Part shown: in pieces, positions 16,865 to 29,385 of the stretch
Numbering within the stretch: the first letter of the stretch is position 1
Layout: each line of letters opens with the position of its first letter
From: LMUY01 sp964245075
Lineage (GTDB): Bacteria > Pseudomonadota > Alphaproteobacteria > Acetobacterales > Acetobacteraceae
Direction: 5' to 3'
Assembly: GCA_964245075.1 (NCBI GenBank)
Contig: CAXTLC010000014.1
Span: forward strand, 1-64,000
Length of the DNA stretch: 64,000 nucleotides
Translations under genes and position numbers: made by a program
The notes under the pieces: model-generated
What the model was told of the DNA's origin: nothing
What the model saw: the letters and a program-made list of their open reading frames with translations, nothing else
Database searches by the model: none

Positions 16865-17977
16865 ATGGGCATGCGGCTCGGAGACCTCCCCACGCCATGC
16901 CTGGTGCTGGACCTCGGGATTCTCCGGCGCAACCTCGCCGGCATGGAACGGGCGGTGGCGCGGCACGGGGTCGCGCTGCGCCCCCACATGAAGACGGCCA
17001 AGTCGATCGACGTGGCCCGGCTGGCGCTGGCGGGGCAGCCGGGCGGCATCACCGTCTCCACCCTGGCGGAGGCGGCATACTTCGCCGGGCACGGAGTGCG
17101 GGACCAGATCTACGCCGTGGGGATCACGCCGGCCAAGCTGGCGCAGGTCGCCGCGCTGAACGCGGCGGGCGCCGACATCGCCGTCATCACCGATGACGAG
17201 GCGGTGGCCGCCGCCATCGCCGGCAGCCCGGCGCCGGTGCGCGCGCTGATCGAGGTGGACACCGGCGAGAACCGCGGCGGCGTCACCCCGGACAGCCCGG
17301 CGCTCCAGCGCCTGGGCGGGCTGCTGGGCGGCAGGCTCGCCGGGGTGCTGACCCATGCCGGCCAGAGCTACGCGTGCCGGTCGGAGGCCGAGCTGGCGGC
17401 CGTGGCGGAAGCGGAGCGTGCCGGGATCGTCCGGGCGGCAACGCGCCTGCGGCAGGCCGGCCACGCGGCCGGCATCGTTTCCTGCGGCAGCACGCCGACG
17501 GCGGTCAGCGCCGGCCGGCTTGATGGCGTCACGGAGGTGCGGGCCGGCGTGTACATGTTCGGCGACCTGTTCCAGATGCAGATCGGCGGCTACGGGCCGG
17601 AGGCGATCGCGCTGACGGTGCTGACCAGCGTGATCGGCCGCCGCCCGGCGGAGCGGCGCCTGCTGGTGGATGCCGGCGGGCTGGCGCTGTCGAAGGACCA
17701 GAGCACGGCGGCTGCGGCGGCCGATTACGGCTTCGGACTGGTGCTGGATGCGTCCGGCGCTCCTTCGCTGGGCAACGCGGTGGTGCGGCGCGCGTATCAG
17801 GAGCACGGGGTGGTGGAGCTGGACCCGTCCGGCCCGCATCCCGACTTCCCGGTGGGCGCCAAGCTGCGGATCGCGCCGAACCACGCCTGCATGACCGCCG
17901 CCGCGCATGACCGCTACTACGTGGTGGACGGCACGGATGAGGTGGCCGCAGTCTGGAGCCGGGTGAACTTCTGGTAG
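16865..17977 (+). CDS. DSD1 family PLP-dependent enzyme (D-threonine aldolase/D-serine dehydratase-like)
   Basis: Fold-III PLP enzymes of this family act on D-3-hydroxyamino acids. The 370-residue protein has LPTPCLVLDLGILRRNLAGM, the PLP lysine in RPHMKTAKS near residue 46, a THAGQSYACRS segment and the C-terminal metal-binding PNHACMT. Whether it is an aldolase or a dehydratase cannot be decided. It follows the SDR by two bases and a synthetase begins 67 bp downstream. Confidence 0.88.
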   Translation: MGMRLGDLPTPCLVLDLGILRRNLAGMERAVARHGVALRPHMKTAKSIDVARLALAGQPGGITVSTLAEAAYFAGHGVRDQIYAVGITPAKLAQVAALNAAGADIAVITDDEAVAAAIAGSPAPVRALIEVDTGENRGGVTPDSPALQRLGGLLGGRLAGVLTHAGQSYACRSEAELAAVAEAERAGIVRAATRLRQAGHAAGIVSCGSTPTAVSAGRLDGVTEVRAGVYMFGDLFQMQIGGYGPEAIALTVLTSVIGRRPAERRLLVDAGGLALSKDQSTAAAAADYGFGLVLDASGAPSLGNAVVRRAYQEHGVVELDPSGPHPDFPVGAKLRIAPNHACMTAAAHDRYYVVDGTDEVAAVWSRVNFW

Positions 17978-18044
17978 CGCCTGCGGGCGCTGGCTATGCT
18001 CCGCGGAGATGACGCCGGGCCTACCGGCGCTGGGGGAAGAAACG

Positions 18045-19685
18045 ATGCAGGGCTCCATGCAGACGCGTCCGTTGATGATCTCGTCCATCATCCAGCATGC
18101 CGCGCGCAACCATGCGGCAACGGAGATCGTGTCCAGAACGGTCGAGAACACCATCCACCGCACGACCTACGGACAGATCGAGCGGCGCATGCGCCGCCTG
18201 GTCCGCGTGCTGCACCGCCTGGGCGTGGGGCCGGGCGACCGCGTCGGCACCCTGGCCTGGAACGGCTTCCGCCACCTGGAATTGTACTACGCGGCGCCTG
18301 GTATGGAAGCGATGTACCATACGATCAACCCGCGGCTTGGCGTGGAAGACATCGCCTACATCATCGAGGATGCCGGCGACGCGGTGCTGTTCGCCGAGAC
18401 CAGCTTCGTCCCGCTGCTCGAAGCGCTGGCGCCGCGGATCGCCGCACGCGCCATCGTGCTGATGACGGACGCGGAGCACATGCCGGAGGTCAAGCTGGCG
18501 CCCGGCATGGCGCTGCACTGCTACGAGACGCTGATGGCGGAGGCGGACGAGGACTACGAATGGCCGGAGTTCGACGAACTGACCGCGAGCGGGCTGTGCT
18601 ATACCTCCGGCACCACCGGGCGGCCGAAGGGAGTGCTCTACAGCCACCGCTCCACCGTGCTGCACTGCTACGCGGTCAACGGGGCCGACGTGTTCGGGCT
18701 GCGCGCGCGGGACCGGGTGATGCCGGTGGTGCCGATGTTCCACGTCAACGCCTGGGGAGCGCCGTTCGCGGCGCCGGCTGCCGGCTCCGCGTTGATCATG
18801 CCGGGCCGTCACCTGGATGGCGCCAGCATCGCCGGGCTGATGAACGAGGAACGGGTCACGGTGTCGGCCGGGGTGCCGACGATCTGGCTCGGCCTGTTGC
18901 AGCACCTGCGCGCGACGGGAACACGGCTCGAAACGGTGCAGACGCTGGTGATCGGCGGCTCCGCCTGCCCGCCGATGCTGATCGACGCGTTCGCCCGCGA
19001 GTACGGCGTGCGGGTGGACCACGCCTGGGGCATGACGGAGACGAGCCCGCTCGGCACGTTCAACATGCCAAAAGCGGGCGAAGAGACCATGCCGGCCGAG
19101 GCGGTCGCCAAGCGGCGGCTGAACCAGGGCCGCGGCATCTACGGCATCGAGATGAAGATCGTGGACGCCGCCGGCGCGCCGCTGCCCTGGGACGGGCTGG
19201 CGTTCGGCAACCTCATGGTCCGCGGCCATTGGGTCTGCCAGCGGTACTACGGCGCGAACGCGGCGGGCGGCGCGGACGCCGACGGCTGGTTCGCCACCGG
19301 GGACGTTTCCACGATCGATCCGGACGGGTTCATGGAGATCACCGACCGGTCGAAGGACGTGATCAAGTCCGGCGGGGAGTGGATCAGCTCCATCACCCTG
19401 GAAAACATCGCGGTAGCCTATCCGGATGTGCTGGAAGCGGCGATCATCGCCGCGTTCCACCCGAAATGGGACGAGCGCCCGCTGCTGCTGGTGGTGCCCA
19501 AGGAAGGCCGGACGGTTGATGCGACCGCTTTGCTGGCGAGCTATGACGGCCAGGTGCCGAAATGGTGGCTGCCGGACGCGGTGCTGGTGGTCGCCGAGCT
19601 TCCGCACACGGCCACCGGCAAGCTCAACAAGCTGGCGTTGCGGCAGATCTATGGCCAGCACCTGCTGCAAAGCGCGGCAGAATAG
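18045..19685 (+). CDS. fatty-acyl-CoA synthetase (AMP-dependent synthetase family)
   Basis: Activates carboxylic acids to CoA thioesters through an acyl-AMP. The 546-residue enzyme has the P-loop-like YTSGTTGRPKGVLYSH, the A5-type HAWGMTETSPLG, the GWFATGDV motif and the C-terminal lysine loop PHTATGKLNK. It resembles the medium/long-chain FadD group. The ATG at 18045 is preceded by GGGGGAAG at good spacing. The acid used is not predictable. Confidence 0.92.
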   Translation: MQGSMQTRPLMISSIIQHAARNHAATEIVSRTVENTIHRTTYGQIERRMRRLVRVLHRLGVGPGDRVGTLAWNGFRHLELYYAAPGMEAMYHTINPRLGVEDIAYIIEDAGDAVLFAETSFVPLLEALAPRIAARAIVLMTDAEHMPEVKLAPGMALHCYETLMAEADEDYEWPEFDELTASGLCYTSGTTGRPKGVLYSHRSTVLHCYAVNGADVFGLRARDRVMPVVPMFHVNAWGAPFAAPAAGSALIMPGRHLDGASIAGLMNEERVTVSAGVPTIWLGLLQHLRATGTRLETVQTLVIGGSACPPMLIDAFAREYGVRVDHAWGMTETSPLGTFNMPKAGEETMPAEAVAKRRLNQGRGIYGIEMKIVDAAGAPLPWDGLAFGNLMVRGHWVCQRYYGANAAGGADADGWFATGDVSTIDPDGFMEITDRSKDVIKSGGEWISSITLENIAVAYPDVLEAAIIAAFHPKWDERPLLLVVPKEGRTVDATALLASYDGQVPKWWLPDAVLVVAELPHTATGKLNKLALRQIYGQHLLQSAAE

Positions 19686-19797
19686 GGCGGCATCCGTCAC
19701 CGTCGGTCCGGTGCGCGCATGCGAAGGTTTGCCGCCCGGGCCCCGTTCCGCTACTGAGGCTGAAGTCGGGGTTCCGCCCCAAATCCAGGAGATAGAA

Positions 19798-20034
19798 TTG
19801 AAACTGATCCTTGCCCTCGCAGCGACGGCAGCCCTTGCCGCCGGTTCATTGCCGCACGCGGCGCAGGCTGCCGGCTGCATTTCCGGCGGCGCGGTTGGCG
19901 CGGCAGCCGGCCACGTCGCTGGCCATCATGGCGTGCTCGGCGCAGCCGCGGGCTGTGCCGTTGGTCACCACAGCGCGACCAAGCAGAAGAATGCGGCCGC
20001 CCAAGCCAGCCAGCCGGCCGCGCAGCCACAATAA
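19798..20034 (+). CDS. small secreted glycine/histidine-rich protein, copy 1
   Basis: A 78-residue protein starting at TTG 19798, with AGGAG at good spacing. A signal peptide (KLILALAATAALAAGSLPHAAQA) is followed by a compact core with GCISGGAVGAAAGH and HHGVLGAAAGCAVGHH. The core has two cysteines, glycine-zipper spacing and paired histidines. The tail is Ala/Gln/Lys-rich. The core is shared with the next gene. No function is recognised; a periplasmic or outer-membrane role, possibly metal-linked through the histidines, is speculation. Confidence 0.75.
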   Translation: MKLILALAATAALAAGSLPHAAQAAGCISGGAVGAAAGHVAGHHGVLGAAAGCAVGHHSATKQKNAAAQASQPAAQPQ

Positions 20035-20118
20035 TGCCATGCGGCTGACGGCTAATGGAACGCAAGGGCGGTCCTAGCGTTCCACCGGCCGTCACTGTTG
20101 CACTCGGAAACAAACATC

Positions 20119-20454
20119 ATGAAGTCAGTCCTTGCCCTTGCGCTGCTCGTGACTGCGGCGGGCGCAGCCCTGCCGCAGGACGCGAAGGCAATTGGTTGCC
20201 TGTCCGGCGCCGCCGTCGGCGGCGTCGCGGGCCATTATGCCCACCATGGCATCCTGGGCGCAGCTGCCGGCTGCGCCGTGGGCCACCACGCTGCCGTGGT
20301 GCGCCGCCGCAATGCCCAGGCAGCCGCGGCGCAGCAGAATGGCTACCAGGGGGGTGGCGCCTATCCCCAGGGCGGCGCCTACCCGCAAGGCGGCGGCGCC
20401 TACCCCCAAGGCGGCGCCTATCCCCAGCAGAACGGGGCTTACCAGCCGCAGTAA
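20119..20454 (+). CDS. small secreted glycine/histidine-rich protein, copy 2, with GGAYPQ repeats
   Basis: A 111-residue paralogue of the preceding gene: signal peptide (MKSVLALALLVTAAGAALPQ), core GCLSGAAVGGVAGHYAHHG with LGAAAGCAVGHH, then a basic linker (VVRRRNAQ). Its tail has four to five GGAYPQ-type repeats ending in QNGAYQPQ. Core positions match copy 1 while the tails are unrelated, so the tail was gained or rewritten after duplication. The ATG at 20119 gives the clean signal peptide. It is convergent with the pim operon. Confidence 0.78.
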   Translation: MKSVLALALLVTAAGAALPQDAKAIGCLSGAAVGGVAGHYAHHGILGAAAGCAVGHHAAVVRRRNAQAAAAQQNGYQGGGAYPQGGAYPQGGGAYPQGGAYPQQNGAYQPQ

Positions 20455-20467
20455 GCGGTGGGCTGGG

Positions 20468-20483
20468 GGCGGCTCAAGCCGCC
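20468..20483. terminator. hairpin between convergent genes
   Basis: GGCGGCT and AGCCGCC with a two-base loop, overlapping the pimD stop and lying 14 bp after the small secreted gene. Its position suits bidirectional termination, but no T-run follows. Confidence 0.35.
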
Positions 20484-21616
20484 TCCAGCACTCCCCCGGC
20501 TTCGGCCAACTGCGTCAGGTGGCTGTCGGCGTCGCCGAACATGATTTCGATCATCGACATGCGCTTGAAGTAGTGCCCGACCATATACTCCATGGTCACG
20601 CCGATGCCGCCGTGAAGCTGCACCGCTTCCTGGCCTAGCTTGCGGCCGGACCGTCCAATCTGGACCTTCGCTGCGGATACCGTCTTGCGCCGCTCGGACG
20701 CATTGTCCTCGCCGGACATCATCGTCGCCAACAGCGCCATCGACCGCGCCAGCTCCAGCAGCACGTACATGTCCACCGCACGATGCTGCAACGCCTGGAA
20801 CTCGCTGATCGCACGGCCGAATTGCTTGCGTTGCTTCATGTAATCGACGGTCGACCCGTGCATTGCGGCCATGATCCCGACCGCTTCCGCCGTCAGGAAC
20901 GCGACCGCCTCGTCCACCACGCGCTCGATCGCCGGCAAGGCGCCAGCCGGATCGCCCAAGGGCACCCCGGCTGCGCCTGCCAGGGAGATCTCGGCGGCGC
21001 GCAACCCGTCCTGCGTGGGGTAGCCGCGGACAGACACGCCCTCGCTCGGCACGTCCACCAGGAACAGGCCGACGCCGGACCGGTCCCGCGTGCCGCCGGA
21101 CGTGCGCGCGGTGACCAGCAGCTTGTTGGCGGTGTCGCCATGCAGCACGACGCCTTTGTCGCCCTCCAAGCGCCAGCGCGCGCCATCGGGACGGGCGATG
21201 GTGGACACGTTGTGCAGCTCGTAGCGGGAATGGCGCTCCACATGGGCGAACGCGAGCAGCAACTCTCCCGCCGCGATCTGCGGCAGCAACTCTGCCTGCA
21301 TCTGGGGATCGGCAGCGCGGCGGATCAGGCCGCCGCCGAGCACCACAGTCGCGAAGTAGGGTTCGACCACCAGGCCGCGGCCAAACGCCTCGGCCACGAT
21401 CATGGCCTCGACCGGGCCGCCGCCGAAGCCACCATGCTCCTCGGCAAGCAGCAGCCCGAGCAGGCCGAGCTCGGCAAACTGCGCCCACACGGCGCGGCTC
21501 CAGCCACCAGGCTCCGCCATGTAGGAACGGCGCTGGTCGAAGCCGTACTTGTCGGCAATCAGGCGATCAACGCTGTCCTTGAGCAGGCGTTGATCGTCAT
21601 TCAAGTCAAAGTCCAT
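20474..21616 (-). CDS. pimD: acyl-CoA dehydrogenase, PimD-like small subunit
   Basis: A 380-residue flavin acyl-CoA dehydrogenase beginning MDFDLNDDQRLLKDSVDRL, with the C-terminal signature QLHGGIGVTMEYMVGHYFKR. In R. palustris, PimC and PimD are proposed to form a two-component pimeloyl-CoA dehydrogenase. It is the last gene of the liv-pim run, 54 bp after pimC. The symbol rests on gene order and general likeness rather than measured identity. Confidence 0.75.
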   Translation of the reverse strand: MDFDLNDDQRLLKDSVDRLIADKYGFDQRRSYMAEPGGWSRAVWAQFAELGLLGLLLAEEHGGFGGGPVEAMIVAEAFGRGLVVEPYFATVVLGGGLIRRAADPQMQAELLPQIAAGELLLAFAHVERHSRYELHNVSTIARPDGARWRLEGDKGVVLHGDTANKLLVTARTSGGTRDRSGVGLFLVDVPSEGVSVRGYPTQDGLRAAEISLAGAAGVPLGDPAGALPAIERVVDEAVAFLTAEAVGIMAAMHGSTVDYMKQRKQFGRAISEFQALQHRAVDMYVLLELARSMALLATMMSGEDNASERRKTVSAAKVQIGRSGRKLGQEAVQLHGGIGVTMEYMVGHYFKRMSMIEIMFGDADSHLTQLAEAGGVLEAA

Positions 21617-21670
21617 ATCGCACTCGCCTTGCTGCTGAAGCCTTCTGCCTCTGGAAAAAGGGAAGGGTTG

Positions 21671-22879
21671 TCAGAATCCCAGGATCGCCTTGGCCACGAT
21701 GTTGCGCTGGATCTCGTTGGACCCGCCATAGATCGAGATCTTGCGCCAGTTGAAGTAGGTCGGCGCCGCCTCGGCCGCGTAGTCCGGACCGATGGACATC
21801 GGGTCGTTGTCGCCTTCCGCCTCCTCGTCCGAACGGTACGGCATCGCGTAGGGCCCCACCATCTCCATCAGCAGCTCGGTCGTCGCCTGCTGGATCTCCG
21901 ACCCCTTGATCTTGAGGATGGAGCTGGCCGGGTTGGGCTTGCCCTTCGCGTGGTCGCGCTCGGCGGCCACCACGCGCAGTTGCGTCATCTCCAGCGCGCG
22001 CAGGTCGATCTCCACTGCGGTCAGCTTCTCGCTGAAGGCGCGGTTCTCGATCATCGGCCTGTCGCCGATGCGCTCCAGCTTGGCGAGTTGCCGCAGCCGC
22101 ATCAGCCGCGCCTTGGACACGCCCACGCGGGCGATGCCCGTCCGCTCGTTGCCCAGCAGGAACTTGGCGTAGTCCCAGCCGCGGTTCTCCTCGCCGACCA
22201 GGTTCTCGGCCGGGACGCGCACGTCATCGAACCAGACCTCGTTCACCTCGTGCCCGCCATCCAGCGTCTGGATCGGGCGCACCGTGATGCCCGGCGTCCC
22301 CATGTCGATCAGGATGAAGGAGATGCCCTCCTGCTTCTTCGCCGCATTCGGGTTCGTGCGAACCAGGCAGAAGATCCAGTCGGCATGCTGCGCCAGCGTG
22401 GTCCAGGTTTTCTGGCCGTTGACGACGTAGGTGTCGCCCTCGCGCTTGGCGGTGGTGCGCAGCCCGGCCAGGTCGGAGCCGGCGCCCGGCTCGGAGAAGC
22501 CCTGGCACCACCAGGTGTCCAGGTTGGCGGTGGCCGGCAGGAAGCGCTGCTTCTGCGCCTCGGAGCCGAACTGCGCGATGACCGGGCCGACCATGGAGGT
22601 GTTGAAGGCGAGCGGCGCCGGGACGGAAGCGGTCTGCATCTCGTCCAGCCAGATGTAGGACTGCACCGACGTCCAATCCTTGCCGCCGTACGCCACCGGC
22701 CAATGCGGCACGGCGAGGCCGGCCGCGTTCATGGCGCGCTGGGTGGTTTGCAGGTCCGCCTTGGACACGTGCTCGCCACGGCCACCCTTCTCGCGGATCT
22801 CGGCGGGGATCTTCGTGCGGAAGAAGTCCCGCATCTCCTGGCGGAAGGCGCGTTCCTCGGGAGTGAAGCTCAGGTCCAT
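21671..22879 (-). CDS. pimC: acyl-CoA dehydrogenase, PimC-like large subunit
   Basis: The 402-residue partner of PimD. It shows the acyl-CoA dehydrogenase signature CQGFSEPGAGSDLAGLRT, the adenine-binding region NGQKTWTT and a C-terminal IYGGSNEIQRNIVAKAILGF. The N-terminus MDLSFTPEERAFRQEMRDFF is typical. It precedes pimD and follows pimB, with a palindromic repeat in the 81-bp gap upstream. Expected to introduce the 2,3-double bond in a dicarboxyl- or acyl-CoA. Confidence 0.8.
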   Translation of the reverse strand: MDLSFTPEERAFRQEMRDFFRTKIPAEIREKGGRGEHVSKADLQTTQRAMNAAGLAVPHWPVAYGGKDWTSVQSYIWLDEMQTASVPAPLAFNTSMVGPVIAQFGSEAQKQRFLPATANLDTWWCQGFSEPGAGSDLAGLRTTAKREGDTYVVNGQKTWTTLAQHADWIFCLVRTNPNAAKKQEGISFILIDMGTPGITVRPIQTLDGGHEVNEVWFDDVRVPAENLVGEENRGWDYAKFLLGNERTGIARVGVSKARLMRLRQLAKLERIGDRPMIENRAFSEKLTAVEIDLRALEMTQLRVVAAERDHAKGKPNPASSILKIKGSEIQQATTELLMEMVGPYAMPYRSDEEAEGDNDPMSIGPDYAAEAAPTYFNWRKISIYGGSNEIQRNIVAKAILGF

Positions 22880-22904
22880 GATACCTACTTTCGTTGCCGC
22901 GCCG

Positions 22905-22951
22905 GTCCCTCACCCCACCCTCTCCCTTTGGGAAGGGCCGGGGTGGAGGGT
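22905..22951. repeat. dispersed palindromic repeat inside the pim operon
   Basis: The core CTCCCTTTGGGAAGGGCCGG closely matches the copy inside the fused ABC ATPase gene at 39125. It occupies the pimB-pimC spacer. Confidence 0.75.
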
Positions 22952-22960
22952 CCGCGCATC

Positions 22961-24145
22961 CTAGTTCACGATCTCGAACAGTCCGGCAGCGCCCTGGCCG
23001 CCTCCGATGCACATGGTGACCACGGCGTGTTTGGCACCCCGCCGCCGGCCCTCGATCAAGGCGTGGCCGGCCATCCGGGCGCCGCTCATGCCATACGGGT
23101 GGCCGATCGAGATGGAGCCGCCATCCACGTTCAGCCGGTCGTTCGGGATGCCGAGCTTGTCACGGCAGTACAGCACCTGGCTGGCGAACGCCTCGTTCAG
23201 CTCCCAAAGGTCGATGTCCTCGATCTTCAGCCCCTTGCGCTCCAGCAGGCGGGGAATGGCATAAACCGGGCCGATGCCCATCTCGTCCGGATCGCACCCG
23301 GCGGTCGCGTAGCCGCGGAAGATGCCGAGCGGCGTCAGGCCCAGGCGCCGCGCCTCCTCCATGGACATCATCACGCAAGCGGAAGCGCCGTCGCTCAACT
23401 GGCTGGCGTTGCCGGCGGTGACGAACTGGTCTTCCCCGCGCACCGGCTTCAGCTTGGCCAGGCCTTCCAGCGTCGTGTCCGGGCGGTTGCACTCGTCGGA
23501 GGTAAGCGTCACCTGCTCCTGGCTGACCGCCTTGGTGGCCTTGTCCACCACCTCCTTGGTGACCGTCATCGGCACGATCTCCGCCGCCATGCGGCCGGCC
23601 TGCTGGGCGGCGGCGGTGCGGCGCTGGCTCTCCAGCGAGTACTCGTCCTGCGCCTCGCGGCTGATGCCGTAGCGCTTGGCCACCACGTCGGCGGTCTCGA
23701 TCATCGGCATGTAAACGTCCGGCTTGTTCTCCAACAGCCATTCGTCGCGGTAGTGGAACTGGTTCATGTGGAGCTGCACCAAGCTGATCGACTCCAGCCC
23801 GCCCGCGACCGCCACCGGCGCGCCGTCATTGATGATGCGCCCGGCCGCCAGCGCCATCGCCTGCAAGCCGGAGGAGCAGAACCGGTTCACCGTCATGGCG
23901 GATGCGGTGGACGGGATGCCGGCCCGCAGCGCCGCCTGCCGGGCGATGTTGCCGCCGGTGGCGCCTTCGGGGTTGGCGCAGCCCATCACGACGTCCTCCA
24001 CGCTCGCCGGGTCGATGCCGGCGCGGTCCATGGCGGCGCGGATGACGTGGCCGCCGAGGTCGGCGCCGTGGGTGAGGTTGAACGCCCCGCGCTGCGCCTT
24101 GCCGATCGGCGTGCGGGCGGTGGAGACGATTACGGCTTCGGTCAT
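22961..24145 (-). CDS. pimB: acetyl-CoA acyltransferase (thiolase), PimB-like
   Basis: Cleaves 3-ketoacyl-CoA with CoA at the end of each beta-oxidation cycle. The 394-residue protein has the nucleophile Cys90 in NRFCSSGLQA, the GHPYGMSGAR histidine and the second cysteine in CIGGGQGAAGLFE. The start overlaps the pimA stop by four bases. The pimF-A-B-C-D order supports the assignment. Confidence 0.85.
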   Translation of the reverse strand: MTEAVIVSTARTPIGKAQRGAFNLTHGADLGGHVIRAAMDRAGIDPASVEDVVMGCANPEGATGGNIARQAALRAGIPSTASAMTVNRFCSSGLQAMALAAGRIINDGAPVAVAGGLESISLVQLHMNQFHYRDEWLLENKPDVYMPMIETADVVAKRYGISREAQDEYSLESQRRTAAAQQAGRMAAEIVPMTVTKEVVDKATKAVSQEQVTLTSDECNRPDTTLEGLAKLKPVRGEDQFVTAGNASQLSDGASACVMMSMEEARRLGLTPLGIFRGYATAGCDPDEMGIGPVYAIPRLLERKGLKIEDIDLWELNEAFASQVLYCRDKLGIPNDRLNVDGGSISIGHPYGMSGARMAGHALIEGRRRGAKHAVVTMCIGGGQGAAGLFEIVN

Positions 24146-25829
24146 TGTGCGGACACCTCTGCGATCTGGGATGCGGGCTCGGAGGCGCGCTGCTTCTCCT
24201 CGTCAGCCAACTCCTTGCGGGACAGCTTGCCCACCGCCGTGCGCGGCAGGCTTTCGCGGAACTCGACGGCGGCCGGCATCTCGTGGCGCCCAAGCTTGTC
24301 GGCGAGGAAGCCCCGCAGCTCCTCGGCCGTGAACGGCTCGGCGCCGCCGCGCAGCTTCACGAACGCCTTGGCCGCCTGGCCGCGGTACGCGTCCGGGATG
24401 CCGACCACCGTGCATTCCTCCACCGCTTCATGCTCGTAGATCGCGTCCTCGATCAATCGCGGATACACGTTGAAGCCGCCGGAGATGATCATGTCCTTCT
24501 TGCGGTCCACGATATAGAAGTTGCCCGCCTCGTCCATGCGGCCGATGTCGCCGGTCAGCAGGAAGCCGTCGGCGAAGGCGGAAGCGGCCTCTTCCGGCCG
24601 GTTCCAGTAGCCGTCGGTGATGTTCGGGCCGCGCAGCCGGATCTCGCCGGTTTCGCCGATGGGAAGCACGCGGTGCGGATCGTCCAGCGCCACGATCTCC
24701 ATCTCGACGCCGGGCAGCGGCACGCCGATCAGCCCGGGGCGCATGTCCGCCCCGGGCAGGATGTTGCTCCCGGCGGAGCAGGTCTCCGTCATGCCCCAGC
24801 CCCCGCCCACCCGCTGCCCGGTCAGCGCCCGGAACCGCTCCGCCACTTCGACCGGCAAGGGGGCGCCGCCGCTGCTGGCGGTGCGCAAGGAGGACAGGTC
24901 CCGCTTGTCCAGGCCTGGCTGGGCGGCCATGGCGATGTACATGGTCGGCACGCCGGGGAAAATGGTGGCGCGCCCGTGCTCGATGTCGTCCAGCGTTTGT
25001 GCCGCGTCGAAGCGCAGCCGCAGCAGCATCTCCGTCCCGCTCTTCAGGTTCCGCAGCATGACGGTGACCATCATGTAGATGTGGAACAACGGCAGCACGC
25101 CCACCACCCGGTCATCCGGCTGGTACGAGCGGCCATGGCCCTCCGACCACACCTCGTAGATGGAGGTGGCCGCCGTCAGGTTCGCGTGGGTCAGCATGGC
25201 GGCGCGGGGCAGGCCGGTGGTGCCGCCGGTGTATTGCAGCACGGCCAGGTCGCCGGGGTCGGCCGCTGGCCAGTTGCCGCCGGGAGCCCCCTCGCCCAAT
25301 CCGGCGAAACGCAGGACGCGGCTGTCTTCCGGGATGCCCTGCGTGGGCGGCCCTGCGCCCCAGGCGGCGTCCTCGCCCACGATCAAGCTGTCCAGCAGCC
25401 CGTCCGCCAGCAGCGCGAGCGCATGCGGCAGCATGGCCGCGAAATCCGGCGCCACCATCACCCGCGCGCCGCTGTCCGCGAGCTTGCGCGCCAGCGAGCG
25501 CGGCGGGTCGAGCGGGCTGAGATGCACGACGCGGCCCCCCGCCCGCAGCACGCCGAAGAAGCTGACCGGATGGTAGGGCGTGTTCGGCAGGTAAAGCGCC
25601 ACCGCGACGCCCGGCCCCACCCCCAGCGCGCGGAACCCGGCAGCCGCCCGGTCCACCCGCCCGCCGAACTCGCGGAAGCCGATGCGCCGGCCGCGGAACT
25701 CGATGTATGGCTTGTCGCCGTAGGCGGCGACCGCCGTGTCCATCATCTGCGGCAACGTCGTGACCGTGAGCGGCACGTCCCACCGCAGGCCCGGCGGGTA
25801 GGAGCGCTCCCACGCGAACGGACGCGCCA

Positions 25830-25830
<1 letters not shown>
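24142..25830 (-). CDS. pimA: acyl-CoA ligase, PimA-like
   Basis: A 562-residue AMP-forming CoA ligase with TGGTTGLPRAAMLTH, the GGWGMTETCSAG motif, GYWNRPEEAASAFADGF and the C-terminal lysine motif LPRTAVGKLSRKEL. In R. palustris, PimA activates C7-C14 dicarboxylic and fatty acids. The ATG at 25830 overlaps the pimF stop as TGATG, and the stop overlaps pimB. The substrate range is inferred from the operon model only. Confidence 0.82.
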
Positions 25831-27902
<2,072 letters not shown>

Positions 27903-27905
27903 GGC

Positions 27906-28616
<711 letters not shown>

Positions 28617-28626
28617 CGCCCGGCCG

Positions 28627-29385
28627 TCATGCCAACGCATCCGCAGCCGTGCCCAGGTAGGCCGCGCGCACGGCCGCGTTGCCGCGCACCTCGGACGGCG
28701 GGCCGCTGGCGATCACCTGGCCGTCCGCCAGCACCGTGATGCGGTCCGCCAGGCCGAACACCACGCCCAGGTCGTGCTCGATCATCACCAGCGTCTTGCC
28801 CTCCGTCACGCGGCGGATCAGCGCGGTGGCGGACTCGGTTTCCGCGTGGCTCATGCCGGCCGTGGGCTCGTCCAGCAGGATCGTGTTGGCGCCTCCCGCC
28901 ACGGCGATGCCGATCTCCAGCGCGCGCTGGTCGGCATAGGCCAGCGCGCCCGCGAGCACGGCGCGCCGCGGCGTCAGGCCGGTCAGCTCCAGCACCTCCT
29001 CCGCCCGGCGTGCGAGCACGCGGTAGCCGCTCGCCGGGCGCCAGAAGTTGTGCCCGGCGCCCGCCGACCGCATCGCCGCGTTGCGGAGGTTCTCGAACAC
29101 CGTCATGCGCGGGAACAGGGATGTCACCTGGAACGAGCGGGACAGCCCGCGCCGGCTGATCACGAAGGAAGGCAGGCCGGTGATGTCCTCGCCGTGCAGC
29201 AGCACCTGGCCGGCATCGGGCGCGTAGCGGCCGCTGACCAGGTGAAAGAACGTGCTCTTGCCCGCGCCGTTCGGGCCGATCACGGCGTGGCGTTCGCCGG
29301 CGGCGATGTCCAGCGTCACGCCCTTGATGATCGCCGTGGCGCCGAAGCTCTTGCGCAGGCCCCGGATGGACAGCGCCGCGGTCAC
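28627..29385 (-). CDS. livG: LivG-type ABC transporter ATP-binding protein
   Basis: The second ATPase of the importer, 252 residues, with canonical Walker A GPNGAGKSTFFHLVSG and Walker B TILLDEPTAGMSHAE. The usual LSGG signature is altered to LAYADQRALEI, which is common in LivG proteins. It starts at GTG 29385, overlapping the livM stop by four bases. Confidence 0.9.
   Translation of the reverse strand: MTAALSIRGLRKSFGATAIIKGVTLDIAAGERHAVIGPNGAGKSTFFHLVSGRYAPDAGQVLLHGEDITGLPSFVISRRGLSRSFQVTSLFPRMTVFENLRNAAMRSAGAGHNFWRPASGYRVLARRAEEVLELTGLTPRRAVLAGALAYADQRALEIGIAVAGGANTILLDEPTAGMSHAETESATALIRRVTEGKTLVMIEHDLGVVFGLADRITVLADGQVIASGPPSEVRGNAAVRAAYLGTAADALA

Noticed and set aside
15424..17977. 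Hydratase-SDR-PLP gene group as an aromatic meta-cleavage pathway
   Set aside because: No ring-cleavage dioxygenase, semialdehyde hydrolase or aldolase is present, and the SDR lacks its catalytic Tyr.
20341..20446. Short tandem repeats suggesting a CRISPR or satellite array
   Set aside because: The 15-18-bp repeats are in frame and encode GGAYPQ units of a secreted protein; there are no spacers.
20783..24439. A 1218-codon open frame on the plus strand
   Set aside because: It lies opposite pimD, pimC, pimB and part of pimA, is rich in His, Arg, Gln and Gly without any domain, and is a by-product of high GC content on the antisense strand.
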